Source: Notospermus geniculatus (lineage: Eukaryota > Nemertea > Pilidiophora > Heteronemertea > Lineidae). From it: a stretch of 64,000 nucleotides of DNA. The position numbers and the translations under genes were made by a program. Position 1 is the first letter of the stretch. Each line of letters opens with the position of its first letter. The notes under the pieces were generated by a model. That model was not told where the DNA came from. It did no database searches and saw nothing but the letters and a program-made list of their open reading frames with translations. The DNA lies in the NCBI GenBank assembly GCA_002633025.1, contig NMRB01000258.1, positions 354,669 to 418,668 on the forward strand. Reading direction: 5' to 3'. This document shows positions 14,701-27,203 of this stretch, one piece after another.

Positions 14701-15604
14701 ATGACCGTGTTTTGTCAAACAGCTTCTAAGGCCATGTTTAGGAGTTAAAACTGTTCAGTTTCAGTACAGCAATGACTTGACGAAATAAAGGAATTTCAAG
14801 CAGGAAAATTTCGAATTTTAACCTACGAAAAGGAGAACAACTACTTCTTAACCCCATAGTAGAGCTAAAGTCTGCAGCTAAATTGACACATTATCTGAAC
14901 AAATCCACTGAAAACCAAATTTATAACAAATTCAATCTCGTGAAATTTAATCTACACTGAAGTTTATTTCGTAAGGAATTTAATTGTGTGCAGGAACTGA
15001 TTGGTCGTAATCCAATAGTCCAGAGATGGTTGATATTTCAGAATTCAATGCATGCCCTTGTCACTTCTCATTTCAACTGAATTGTCCCAGAGTGTGAATA
15101 TGGATTTGAAATGACATGGTACCAATAACCACTGGGTTATTACAGCCAACGGCAAGTTTTGGAAAGAAGAAAAGAATATATTTCCATAGCAGGTCGATAT
15201 CAACGATTTCATGAACTTCTCTTGATAACAGATGCTATGAGATGCTATGACACTCATGTTTGTGTCAGTATAAAGTCAGTGGAATTTGCTGCTATTTGTC
15301 AGGACAATCAAAAAGAATGAGAAAATCTCTGCACTTTCAACCAAAAATCTACCTGTGCACTTATATCACAGCTTCAACCTTTTGTACAGGTTGGTTCAAT
15401 AAAAGTGTCCCCAATGGCTTCAGGGATCAAGGTTTGGTATTAGAAATCTATTTCTCTGAACCTCGCCTCCAGTGCCTTGTGGGGACATTGAGCCATCCTG
15501 TACTACAAGAAGTGATGATGACGCGGTCAAACTGACTATCACAAGCCTATGGGCTATCAACAACACGTTATAGGTTAACCGTCAACAAAGATCATTGGAA
15601 GGCT
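11716..15604. other. No gene supported
   Basis: AT-rich, intron-like. A 30-nt splice-bounded segment at 12888-12917 and a 21-nt one near 13913-13933 on the other strand were seen but are too short to call. A short direct repeat GATGCTATGA lies near 15233-15252. Nothing else stands out. Confidence 0.45.
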
Positions 15605-15844
15605 AAACTTTACTTGGCTGGTGAAGATCAGAACTTGCCTTGGAGGCATTTTTCCTTTAAATGTTCAGACAATGTAACATTAATTGACAGAAACATATCT
15701 CATCCTCTCCATTATTGCTTTGCTCTCTCACAAATGGAGTTTAAGAGATTTCTGTTTATTTTTACTAGGTAAGTTTATCACTTACCTGAGAAAAACAAAT
15801 GAGCTCTGGGCTAAGATGGACAAAAACAACACTTGCAAGTCATC
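15605..15844. repeat. Left copy of gap-flanking duplication
   Basis: 240 bp identical base for base to 16793-17032, on the other side of the N run. Perfect identity that stops exactly at both gap edges points to an unmerged contig overlap rather than a biological duplication. Confidence 0.9.
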
Positions 15845-16792
15845 NNNNNNNNNNNNNNNNNNNNNNNNNNNNNNNNNNNNNNNNNNNNNNNNNNNNNNNN
15901 NNNNNNNNNNNNNNNNNNNNNNNNNNNNNNNNNNNNNNNNNNNNNNNNNNNNNNNNNNNNNNNNNNNNNNNNNNNNNNNNNNNNNNNNNNNNNNNNNNNN
16001 NNNNNNNNNNNNNNNNNNNNNNNNNNNNNNNNNNNNNNNNNNNNNNNNNNNNNNNNNNNNNNNNNNNNNNNNNNNNNNNNNNNNNNNNNNNNNNNNNNNN
16101 NNNNNNNNNNNNNNNNNNNNNNNNNNNNNNNNNNNNNNNNNNNNNNNNNNNNNNNNNNNNNNNNNNNNNNNNNNNNNNNNNNNNNNNNNNNNNNNNNNNN
16201 NNNNNNNNNNNNNNNNNNNNNNNNNNNNNNNNNNNNNNNNNNNNNNNNNNNNNNNNNNNNNNNNNNNNNNNNNNNNNNNNNNNNNNNNNNNNNNNNNNNN
16301 NNNNNNNNNNNNNNNNNNNNNNNNNNNNNNNNNNNNNNNNNNNNNNNNNNNNNNNNNNNNNNNNNNNNNNNNNNNNNNNNNNNNNNNNNNNNNNNNNNNN
16401 NNNNNNNNNNNNNNNNNNNNNNNNNNNNNNNNNNNNNNNNNNNNNNNNNNNNNNNNNNNNNNNNNNNNNNNNNNNNNNNNNNNNNNNNNNNNNNNNNNNN
16501 NNNNNNNNNNNNNNNNNNNNNNNNNNNNNNNNNNNNNNNNNNNNNNNNNNNNNNNNNNNNNNNNNNNNNNNNNNNNNNNNNNNNNNNNNNNNNNNNNNNN
16601 NNNNNNNNNNNNNNNNNNNNNNNNNNNNNNNNNNNNNNNNNNNNNNNNNNNNNNNNNNNNNNNNNNNNNNNNNNNNNNNNNNNNNNNNNNNNNNNNNNNN
16701 NNNNNNNNNNNNNNNNNNNNNNNNNNNNNNNNNNNNNNNNNNNNNNNNNNNNNNNNNNNNNNNNNNNNNNNNNNNNNNNNNNNNNNNNNNNN
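15845..16792. other. Assembly gap, 948 N
   Basis: A run of unresolved bases. Open frames that appear to cross it are artefacts of reading through N. Single unresolved bases also occur near 42067, 50546 and 61275. Confidence 0.99.
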
Positions 16793-17032
16793 AAACTTTA
16801 CTTGGCTGGTGAAGATCAGAACTTGCCTTGGAGGCATTTTTCCTTTAAATGTTCAGACAATGTAACATTAATTGACAGAAACATATCTCATCCTCTCCAT
16901 TATTGCTTTGCTCTCTCACAAATGGAGTTTAAGAGATTTCTGTTTATTTTTACTAGGTAAGTTTATCACTTACCTGAGAAAAACAAATGAGCTCTGGGCT
17001 AAGATGGACAAAAACAACACTTGCAAGTCATC
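16793..17032. repeat. Right copy of gap-flanking duplication
   Basis: Identical to 15605-15844. On the - strand it includes a 59-nt open segment (16974-17032) ending at a consensus donor CTCAG|gtaagt and reading DDLQVLFLSILAQSSFVFLR. Its acceptor side (aaactgtag) has a poor pyrimidine tract, so it is noted as a weak exon candidate only. If the overlap is merged, the segment exists once. Confidence 0.9.
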
Positions 17033-20000
17033 CTACAGTTTGCATTTAAAATTCCAATGTGTTTTTAGTGAAGCTAATACATTTAATCCACTGGGGTTGT
17101 ATTCCAAAGAAAATACAACGTTTCAATATCATATATTCAGTGGCCATTAGAGAAACGGAACTGCTGAGTGACTGAGTTGGTAACATGGGCAGGCCTGGGG
17201 TGTAAGGACTCATTATCAGTCAGAAATCAAAAGGCAGACTAAGCTTCACACCAACATTCCAAAGTTACATAGAAAGATGTTCTGAAGTTTTGGGATCAAG
17301 GACACAAAATACATCAGTCGTGTAATCCAGTACCACAGACACATTCATCTACCGACTCTAAAAAAGGGGATACCGGTATTCCTCATCATGAGGTTGGACG
17401 TTTGGATATAGTGATAGTTGATGAGGGCATGTTAACAAAAGGTTCCAGTGAGATATTTCCCTGTCTCAAATGTTAAACCAAAAGATTTTTGCTTTGTTCT
17501 AATCATTCTTTTCCCCAGGTAGCAAGTCCTGTTGCAGGTTTTCTGTTATTTGATGCTGGACTGTTTTTAAAGTGTATGCACAAGTCCTGTGGCTTAAATT
17601 ATTGTAGAACAGCAGAAACGATGCTGAGGAAATTCCAGTAACGCTTGGTGGGCTTGTAAATCTGTAAATTCCACCTCTCAGACTTTTTAACCCTTCAACC
17701 ACCAAAAGGACGTACTGCCTTACGGCATCTTTGCTTGCTTGCTGGGTTTTTACACAAAATGAAAGAATTCCACATGATCTTAAAATATTGGAAAAATATG
17801 TGCAATTCACAGCCTGAAGCAAGCAACACAGCATCAACCATATGTTCACCATATTTAACTTTCAAAGGTTAGCATATCTAATGTTTTCACATTGAAAATG
17901 ATTGACCATGCACGGTTGGAGAGCCAATAACTAATGAATAATGTAAGCCGCCAATAATCCTGACATCGTGTGCAACATCGGTGCGAGAAAAAAAAGCCAT
18001 TCCATGGAAGCCAAGACAACCACTTTACCATGTAGAAACTAATTTCTCAATGAATATAAATCAGTTTGGAGTGTTGTAAATTACATTTTCTAACACCTGT
18101 TCATTCCTACAGAGCAACATTAAAGGAATTTGCTCAACAAATGCTTATAAAATGGTCCATTTTAGACTTCAGAAGTAGCCAAAACTGATATTGACGCTAA
18201 TCTTGTGACAAGAGGTTGAAACACCAAATAGCAGCCAAATATGCAGCATGAAATTACAGGATATTTTGTAACGTCAAAGTGGCCACACGCCATATTTCTT
18301 CAGGAAAGTTACTAATGACTGCCAGTTTTGCTTTAACTCATCTCCTAACCTGAAGCGTTTCATCTTATTTAGTCTTGTGACAGGCAGGTGGGGTGCAATA
18401 TTCCTGCACTCATGGTTAGTGTTGTTATATGTGGTGCTGCCCGTGAACATCCAGCAAGGAATCACCAAACAAACCAATGTGTGGCGAGAACATCAAAGAT
18501 AAAGATCAAAGTGACATCTCACACTTCAAAAGCTTTGTTGCAACCAATGATTTAAAGGATGCTTCCATGCTATTTTTCAATGTTACCGAGGTAGGTCATC
18601 AGAACCAAGTGTGGTCATTGGAAATGATGAAAATGAGTATCTGAAGCAAAATACTGCAGCCTGATGTCAAGGATCCAAGATATAACTAATGGAGTATTAT
18701 GCACAGAACCTGCCGCCTTCGTGAACAGACCAACATTGCCAGTCATAAATGGTCATGTGGCTAGCTCTTATCCTAAGTTACCACCTGATCTGAAAGATAT
18801 CAGATGAGTGCTTAAGCTTTGAGCCAGAAACACAGAGACACCATCCACCTTTTTCAGAGTTTCATTTGTTGACACATCGGTACTGATAGTGATAGCAGGG
18901 GAGTTATTTGAATGGAAAAAGTTGTTTGCATCCTGATCGCCAGCAGTAATGAAGGAGACAATAGCACTTTGTCTAGGCCCTGAAGTTGTTTTTGAGCAAA
19001 AATTATTCATACTCTGAGAAACTTTGGATTTCAATACAAACCAAAGTTACATGAACAATGATGAAATCAAAGATCAGTTCCGGCATATTTCGATGAAATA
19101 AATAAATGAATAAGTGATGTTTTAGCTTTGTGCTGCAGAACTATTTCTGACAATATTTAAGTACAACATCCTTTAAAAGTACTATTAAAAAGTCTACCTA
19201 CCTCTTCTCCTTTTCACTTACAATCAATACCTGCCAGCTACACTTACATCAACAACTTAACACAAAGATGAATTTCAAATTCATCACAATGAAATGCTCA
19301 ATTAGCACAAATGTGTTTCCAGAAGCATCGAGAATCTAACTACCATGTTTTCACTCAAATAAATATCATTTATTGCCCCTCGTGAGACTTTCAAATATGT
19401 TTCTTGAAATCAATGTCACAGAATTTTTACCAATTTTGTATTCATAGTAAGAGAACATACCCCAACCAGACATAAACAAACTCCATTCATAAGACAAAAT
19501 CAACAAAACAAAATCCCATCAGAATTTATCACTTGAGAGGCATCTTTTTCTGGATAAAAATAAGCTGCAAAAGTAAATTCTACAGACACATGAAATACAG
19601 AATAATATAGTAATTCCCCATGTAAGTTCTAGAATATTCCTGAAATTTTCATGTTTACTCCACTGGCAAATCGACTGATCATGTGAAATTTCCCCACCCT
19701 AAAGATATTTTTTGCACTAAAGCCTCGCCTTTGACTTGTAATTATGACCAAATTGGTTTAAAATACCTTTAAATTATTGCAAATTGCTTCCTCTACAGAC
19801 AGCGCACACACACCTCTTGCCGGAGGGTAAAGTCATCATTTGTCTCTCATTCATTGGTGGTAAATTGCTTTTTAATGAAATTCAAAGCAGGGAGGTTTTC
19901 AAAGCATTCGTATAGAGTGAGGATTAATGCATCTTATCAGGTTTAAATGATTCTGCAGTACCAATGATATGAAATGTTGCACAAGCATCTCTGTCAACTT

Positions 20001-20203
20001 GAGGTGAAATCAAAATCCACATGATGAGCAATAGCATGTTACATGTTTGACCAAGAGTAACAGAGATCAAGTCTCGCCTGAGGCACCAACAGTGATTCAG
20101 TTGATGATACAGAACTTTTCCACTGGAGTCTTCATTTACAAAAGGGTTGGAAGAAAAAACCGTAACAAAAAATGCCCAAATCTGTCACTCATCTTTCTCT
20201 GAT

Positions 20204-20275
20204 GTCAGAGTGGTGTAGTGATGACAATGAGGCCTACCACTTCTGATAGAGTGGATGCAAATGAATTTGTCACAT
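20204..20275 (+). repeat. Possible tRNA-derived SINE fragment
   Basis: The segment TGTCAGAGTGGTGTAGTGA followed by GAGGCCTACCAC resembles the head of the SINE-like element at 52388, which reads TGTCGGAGTGGTGCAGTGA...GTGCCTGCCAC. The B-box region is not preserved here. It is likely a truncated or decayed copy of the same family. Confidence 0.28.
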
Positions 20276-22404
20276 ATCAGAACAAAGAGACTGACATGGT
20301 GATAATCATTCTTTGAATCAACAGTTTTTTCATTCATAAATGCCTCCAAAAATGCACTTTTTTGGGAAAATCTCGAAAGACAAAAGAATATCTGGTATGA
20401 CTCACAGAAACTTTATTCCAAAAGGGGTTAAAACCATCCTGCACTTCAGCGAGTCTAGTACTAAGGACACATCAAATAATAATCGCCAAGTTCTTGCACA
20501 TCTTGTCCAAGATCGACCAAAGCATCAAGGGAAATCACGCAAACTTTTCACACCACTATTTACCGCATGAAACTGCTTGTAATGCAAGAAGCTCTGTTAC
20601 ATTTGAATATTGGAGTAGCCTCGCTAACAGCTGAAGTCTCTATTCACGAAACAGTAACACAACACGAAAGTGTCAGGAAACCGAGAAGCAAATTCACCTT
20701 TTTCAAAAGAGTGATTAACCAATGAGGTGTGAATTAGAAAACGCAGTGGAGCCAAGTGGAGTGGCAGTGTACATGACAAAGTAGCACATATTCACCGATT
20801 TGAAAACATCAAGAAATCTACCCGCTAATTCTTGCATTCAAGAGATCTCAGAAATTTTCTTGAAAAGGTGGGTCTTTGTGCATGTTTCTTCAAGCGTTAC
20901 TGCAACACTGTATGAAGCAGGTTACACGGTGCATCTTTAATGCCAGAGACACAGTTAAGGAGCAGGAAGACCTCTTCAGAAAACCACCCTGATGAGGCTT
21001 TGTGCTTACCAACTCTGGTGGAAGTGGAAATCAAAATCATGTTTCTCAATAAGAGTTTGATTTCTGCATTGTGCGTGACCAACAATAAGATATTCAGACT
21101 CATTAAAGCGAATTCAGAATCAGAATCGCACAAATATACCTAAGTACAGGGTGTAACAATATAATCAGCACTTACATTGGCAATCAGCAACACGGGGGTC
21201 ATGCCCAATGCCGTCTCTGCCAATGGCGTTAAAAAGGATGATCCAGTATACTCCACTTTATCTTCAGTGATTCTTTGGAGGTGAAAGAATGTTGAAAAAG
21301 AACAAAAATACAGGAAAATGCAATCTAGCCATATTATATGTGATGATACCAGTGTTTCAGACAGCGTCAGCTGGAAGCTGGATAGGTAATTAAGTAAAAT
21401 TCATCAACATCTGATCCAGGTGAATTCACCCAGATAACTTTAGTGCAGTGAACTTACTTATGTTTTATTTACCACTTTTCTTACACAAACTGGTGTCAAT
21501 TACTTAGAATAGATGTGAGTCAGTGCAGTGAAATTTCCCCTTTGCATTTCTCTAGCTGCTAGGTAGGATCTCCAACACCAATGAAACCTGGTATGCCCCC
21601 AGTTTTTTTCACTACAACTTCTGATAATGTTAGCAATTTCACGCACATTACATAGAGTACAGTACCCTAACCTTTAGGCGGAAACATTGGTTTGACCACA
21701 CTACAGGGCCAGAAATTCTTAACTGGCAAATTACCTCCTCCTCCTGTCACTGACCATTAAGGGTATAAAGAATCAGTGATGTCCACTGCAATCTCTAGGC
21801 AGACAACAGGAGGATGTGGACAGATGGATGAGGGAGGACCTTATTGGACCCAGAAATCCCACCTTCAATTACAATTTCCAGGAAAGTACATCTTATAATA
21901 TGCATCATTCATAGGCACATTCATGATGCAAATAAAACTTTCCAGGTCTTATCATCTCCACCAATACCAATTCCTTTTTAATGCCATTTTAATGAGTATA
22001 AAAGACAAAGGCAGTAAACCAAACCGTAAAAATGAACACCAAATTTAAGTCTTCATTTTGCAATTACAAGTGCAAAAATGAGGTAAATAAAAGTAGCATA
22101 AAATAGCCGTAAATGACACAGCCATGATGGACTTGGCAAATTTCTAATGTTGATGGCTGAAGTTATGGCTTGGCTATTTCGTGCAGTTGGTGTTCTATTC
22201 TCTGATGCTGATTAAAACCAAAGACTGGGTAGTGAAGTGCTGTGAAATTTCACACACACCAGCATTTCCCATCAATATTTACAGGTCTAGGAGGTGTTGC
22301 ATCATTATGTTTCATGACAGGGGGTTGTGGTTTCCTTTCCTTGCTTCATTTACAAGTCACCCATTAAAGATCATCTCCTTGTTTCAATGAGCCATATTCT
22401 GGTT

Positions 22405-22416
22405 CCCCCCCCCCCC
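22405..22416. repeat. Poly-C homopolymer
   Basis: Twelve consecutive C bases, a place where length variation and sequencing error are likely. Confidence 0.95.
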
Positions 22417-25004
22417 ATCCCATTATTTTTGTCTTCAATAACATAAATGTACATGTAGTTAGGATGTTATTGGAGGACATAATCCTGACTGAGCACATAT
22501 CCCAGCCATTTGAAACATGTGAGAACTAGACAATGACTCGCAGGGTACATCTCGGTGGACTCCAATTGATTGATGTTCACTTGAATGTGCAAAGATGGAG
22601 ACATCCCAGGATGGCACATGGTAGACAGCAAGGATCATTTTCATTCTTACAGGATGTTGGTATATTAATGGAGTCAACATGGCACTTCCTGTGCAAATTT
22701 TGCTAAATTACCATTCCTAAATAATTGAATACTTGACCTCTTGAAGGAAATCATTCACAAAATTAAACAGTCATGAAGAGTTTCCAACAGCCTTGTGATA
22801 ATACCATGGAGAGATAACCTTCCAATTGAGCCATTTGAGGCCTAATTTATAAATATAACAAAGTTTATCATACTCCACGAGGTTCGAATGCTTTCACTTC
22901 ACATTGTCATTACTTTGGTTGAAGAAGGTATACATGTATATGAAATGGATAATAACAAAAATTCATAAGCGAGCCGATCGCTTGCCTTATAAATTTTTGA
23001 TAATAACCATGTGAACCCCAAAAATCTAATATATCGGGTTTTTTCTTCCTCATGTATTTTGGTAACATGCCATGTAAGAAATTGTTTAAAATCATGCAAA
23101 GACTTCAGCTTTGAGTTTCATGAAGAAGGACCTGATGTCAGTCAGAAAGTTGATAAAAAACATATCTATCAGATGGTTTCTGTTGACTTTTCCAAAAAGT
23201 GTTCACTGTCATCTGCTGTTTCAATACAACATATCCGCCGGGGATGTTGACACAGACAATACAGTGTGAGGTTTTTCAGTTGACATTGCAAACTACCACC
23301 AACACATGAAAATCATGGGATGTTAAACGTCAACTATGAGACTCAAAGTCAAACCAGTTTCATTATTTCCCCGACTCAAATACATCACGATCTATTTCTG
23401 GGAAGCCAACACAATGTTGGTCGATATAACCCATTCTATTTATTTCATAATACCAAATCATAATAATCAATAACATTCAATACCTAGAGAACTAGCCACG
23501 CGACTAAAATAATATTTGTCGGAAGCATGCGTGAGATTTGAGCAAGAAAATGAATAGTCTGAATTAAAGTCAGTCTTTTCACAAAAATCCGATTTTACAG
23601 AGAGAATCTTTATAATAAAGCATGCGTGAAGAACTAGACACTTGAGCCAAATCATCGATTTTTTCAGACACAAAATAAACAGAGTTTTATCTGGGAAAAA
23701 TTCTGCCAATATCTCCCCTTGATAACATCAGGGAATATGATATGACATTGATTTTTTTAGAAAACAAAGTAAAATGTGGTGTTTATTTCATAAGATTCGT
23801 GCATTATAGATGGTTCAATGTAAACTAGCCAAATCACCAGTAATCCATAGGTGGTGGCTCGTTAATGAGGCTATAAGTAATTATTTCAATTAAAAATAGT
23901 CCCATTATGCATTGCCTTTTCATACATACTGATAGAGGTGATGACTTAGCATGAAAGAAATGTGCCGACGAGGCTCAATTTATCATTATCGATATGGTGC
24001 ATTAATAGAGAACTGAAGATAACTTCAGAGACAGAAGTTTCAACTAAACAGTTACTATATTCCTTTTATGGCCATTTTTATGCAAAAAAATGATTCATTA
24101 CAAAAAAATACAATCAATGAACCTAGAGAAAATCTTCAAAGATCCAAATCATAGTGAGCTTCCTTTGAAAAAAACATCAGACTTCTTTGACATGATGATG
24201 CTTGCTTTTGAATAGTCAAATCAATGACAGAAATTGTTCCAATGAATTAGATAAATTTCATGATTGTTGTCAAGGATATACATGAGCAAAATCTGAAAGG
24301 GTTAATCCAGTCATTGCCATCATTTCCTGACCAAGCCACAGGATTCAGACAATCAAGATATAAAATGCAAATGCATACCAGGTAAACTCGTGAATTCATT
24401 GTCGGAAATGATATAGAAGATTATTATACTTCGAAAAAACACTGAACTGCTCCCAGTCAAGAACAGGATAAACCATGCTTTTTTACAGATGTGAGTTGTC
24501 ATGAAGATGCTGCATACTTGATGTAATTTCCACAATTTACAACAATGCTTCATTGGATTTAGACATCATTTGCAGCTGTCTGCTGAAATGAATTGAATAT
24601 AAGCAAACACTGTGAACAAAATCTCAGGGGGGTATGTGCATAGGTGTTCCCCGTCTACATAATCCATCACGTTCCAGGTGATGAGGGTCTCAGTAACCAC
24701 CCCTGCCTCCACCCCCTCCAGTGTTATTCATCCAAATGACAGAAATTGAATCTCATTGAAGAGTTGAATGTCCATTGATGTCACCTTGACAAAATGTATT
24801 ATCACTTTTTGATCAGGCAACACATAGTGGGAGAGAATTTGTCCCTGTCTTTATGATAGAGGAGAATTATCCAATCCAATAAGTTATATCTCTGGTCCTT
24901 TTTCACACCATGATCTCTAAATTAAGGGTCATAGGTTCACACAAGTGCAGCTTTCGTGAAATGTGACACGTGAACTAATGAACATTTTGGTTTTGGTTTT
25001 TCAG

Positions 25005-25050
25005 GATGCATTGAGGTGGAGCAGTTTCTTCCTAATCACTATATTCAAAG
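25005..25050 (+). CDS. Candidate internal micro-exon, unknown protein
   Basis: A strong acceptor (ttttggtttttcag) and a consensus donor (AAAG|gtaagt) bound 46 nt. Entering in phase 1 it reads CIEVEQFLPNHYIQ and leaves two bases. Joined to 9499-9561 the split codon becomes CGA, giving ...CLDKL-R-CIEVEQF.... Phase 0 is also open. The 15-kb distance to the previous candidate would need a long intron. No family is recognised. Confidence 0.36.
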
Positions 25051-26117
25051 GTAAGTCTGCTTTAACTGCCATTTCTAAGTTTTTTGACAAAAATTTTTAA
25101 TTTTTTTCAGTTCTGCCCGAAAAGATTCAGAACCATTGCCTGGTTAAAAATACATAGGCCATTTAAATGTCTCGTAAAAAAGACTTGGAAGATGCTGGAA
25201 ACATTTTATGTTGTCATAATTTCAATAGTGGTCAGTCAAGGTCAGAAGTTTCAAGTCCCAGGTCAATAAACTTTGTAGTGATGAAATTTAGGGTCCAGTT
25301 ACTCATACAATCAATTCACAGAAATCACTAATGGAGCAGTCATCCTGGCCACGTTCAGAGTACTCATCATCATCAATAAAGTTAGAAAATTGAACAGGTA
25401 TACAAGAATCCAGAGGGCAATAAACCCTTGCACCAAAAGTTATTGGATGATGGTCAAGCAATGTTATCACCTCACATGCAAATTACCATTAGAATTAGTG
25501 AAGCTAATTTCGGTTTAGGGTCATCACAGTTTGCAGATTTTTTACACCATCAATGTACACTCCGATGCATGGGTCAGGATGAGCAACTGAGCATGACACT
25601 GACTTTTGAATCTAATTTATGATGCAATTAGTATTTGATAGTCCGGCAATAAAATGAACATGGGAACTGATCGCACTTGACAATGCTTTGATCCAGCTGA
25701 AATTTATTTCTAAAACAAATGACGCTGACCAAGATATAAGTAGGAAACAGGATGATACCAATCTAACAAATGATGACAGTGGCGACAGTCAACATAAACT
25801 GTAATTTCAACCAAGTAAAGAGTCCATGGTCAGTAGTGTTAGCTGTGCGTGTAAAAGTGCACAGTGATGAATGACCAACCAAGATGTGACTAAGCGTTCA
25901 GATAACAACACAGATGCACATTTGACTTCTAATCAAATTTTGCTGTAATATATTTTTGGAGTATTCAGCTGCTAATTTGCTCAGAGATATTCGGCCCACC
26001 CATAAATGGTTTCAAATTCTGTCACTCACAGATGCTTGAGGTAAGAGAGGTTTCTTATATATGGCACTTCAGTTCAATCTCCAAATAATCAAAACTTTCT
26101 AATTTTCAGTTTTTCAT

Positions 26118-26540
26118 TCAAAAGGTACCACTATCATCAATACCAGGTATCCAGACAGTGAACAAATGATGACAACTAGAATCATGTCCAGCCAGCTGTG
26201 GCAGATGGCGTAATGACCTTGGAATGAAAGTCAAGCTACAGTTTGGCACTGACAAAATGTACAAGTACATGTACAATGATTTCAATCTTGATGTGCCTGG
26301 GACAACATCTATGGCTACTCTACTAAACTGTGGTATGGATGAGTTCACAGCATTTTCCTTAAGAAATTCATTATCATCAGTTACAACAGCAACCACTGGT
26401 GTTGTCAACGACCAACATATAGCAAGAACCTCTAATGCTTGACCACTAAACGATGAGTAAGCCAAGATTTTATCAGGAACAGCAAATTCAATTTTTATCT
26501 CCAGTTCACTACTGTTATAACTCATGTCACACAGACCCAT
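26118..26540 (-). other. Coding-like open frame, strand uncertain
   Basis: A 140-codon open frame on the - strand (from MGLCDMSYN to IDDSGTF) overlaps a 90-codon frame on the + strand (26173-26442, containing MKVKLQFGTDKMYKYMYN). Both have ordinary protein composition. The length is borderline for chance. It adjoins the longer + strand frame at 26457, so the whole 26.1-27.2 kb stretch is probably an old coding segment whose true strand is not settled by inspection. Confidence 0.25.
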
Positions 26541-27203
26541 CTGGCGGATGCGATTCCTCGTGATACAACATACACGCTAACACGAGATGACCCCAACACA
26601 ATAGCCTCTCTGAATGCTCAGTCATCTGACAGACCAGAAAAATTAACTACTATAACACCTTCTCAAATGACCAATGGGACTGTGTCCCTTGCGCATGAAT
26701 TACCCGGTGATATAATTCCCTCATCCCAGACGGTCAGCAGAATCATGTCTGCCACCTATTCCAACAGAGCTCTACTTCATAATGAAGCAAATAAAACAAA
26801 ATTTCTACGCACACCTAATTGGTGCCCTAGGGACGATGGGTTAATGGTCATTACGCCCAAAGTCATTTATTACATTTCGGCCAATGGAATGACTGGAGTT
26901 AGAATGAAGAGAACATTAGATGTACGAACTTTTAAGATTGATAGGGTCCCGGGAAGAAAATCGATGCATTGTTTTATGTTTGCCATTAACTTTGAAAATA
27001 ACGGAGGGGAATAATGGTTTATGGATGTGTCCTTGAGACGAATGAAGGTGACCATAGGTCACCTCATCAGCAAAGAGTACATTTCTAAACAGGACAAATG
27101 GATGATATGGTTGGTATCTGATGCAAGAGGAAATCTTGATCAATCATTTGTCATCCAAAAACTCATTAGACAGCCTTCCCCATGTCATCCATTTACAACT
27201 TAA
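26457..27203 (+). pseudogene. Interrupted open frame of about 249 codons, unknown
   Basis: One + strand frame stays open for 186 codons to a TAA at 27012-27014, then continues in the same frame for another 62 codons to a second stop at about 27201. At this base composition, a frame this long is unlikely by chance. An acceptor-like tttttatctccag lies inside the start of the frame near 26502. Readable pieces include TYTLTRDDPNTIASLN, FLRTPNWCPRDDG, VPGRKSMHCFMFAINFE and, after the stop, KWMIWLVSDARGN. No domain is recognised. It may be a decayed gene or element fragment, an exon with a single sequencing error, or a chance frame. Confidence 0.4.

Larger units (their letters stand above)
17033..25004. 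other. No gene supported
   Basis: About 8 kb of AT-rich DNA without a convincing exon. It holds a tRNA-like A-box near 17169-17182 without a matching B-box, a possible SINE head near 20204-20250, a 29-nt splice-bounded segment at 19202-19230 (- strand) and a C homopolymer at 22405-22416. None supports a gene. Confidence 0.4.

Noticed and set aside
15684-16960. Several open frames of 337-393 codons on both strands
   Set aside because: They run through 948 N bases, which cannot contain stops. The real sequence on each side is short.
17160-17225. tRNA-like segment TGACTGAGTTGGTAACATGG
   Set aside because: An A-box-like block is present, but no B-box lies at the right distance. Not a tRNA gene and too decayed to call a SINE.
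26173-26442. Resemblance of KYMYN...VPGTTS...LNC to the N-terminal lipid-transfer domain of vitellogenin/apoB-type proteins
   Set aside because: The match is only a few residues with uneven spacing, and the opposite strand is equally open. A profile search (Vitellogenin_N) would be needed; no claim is made.
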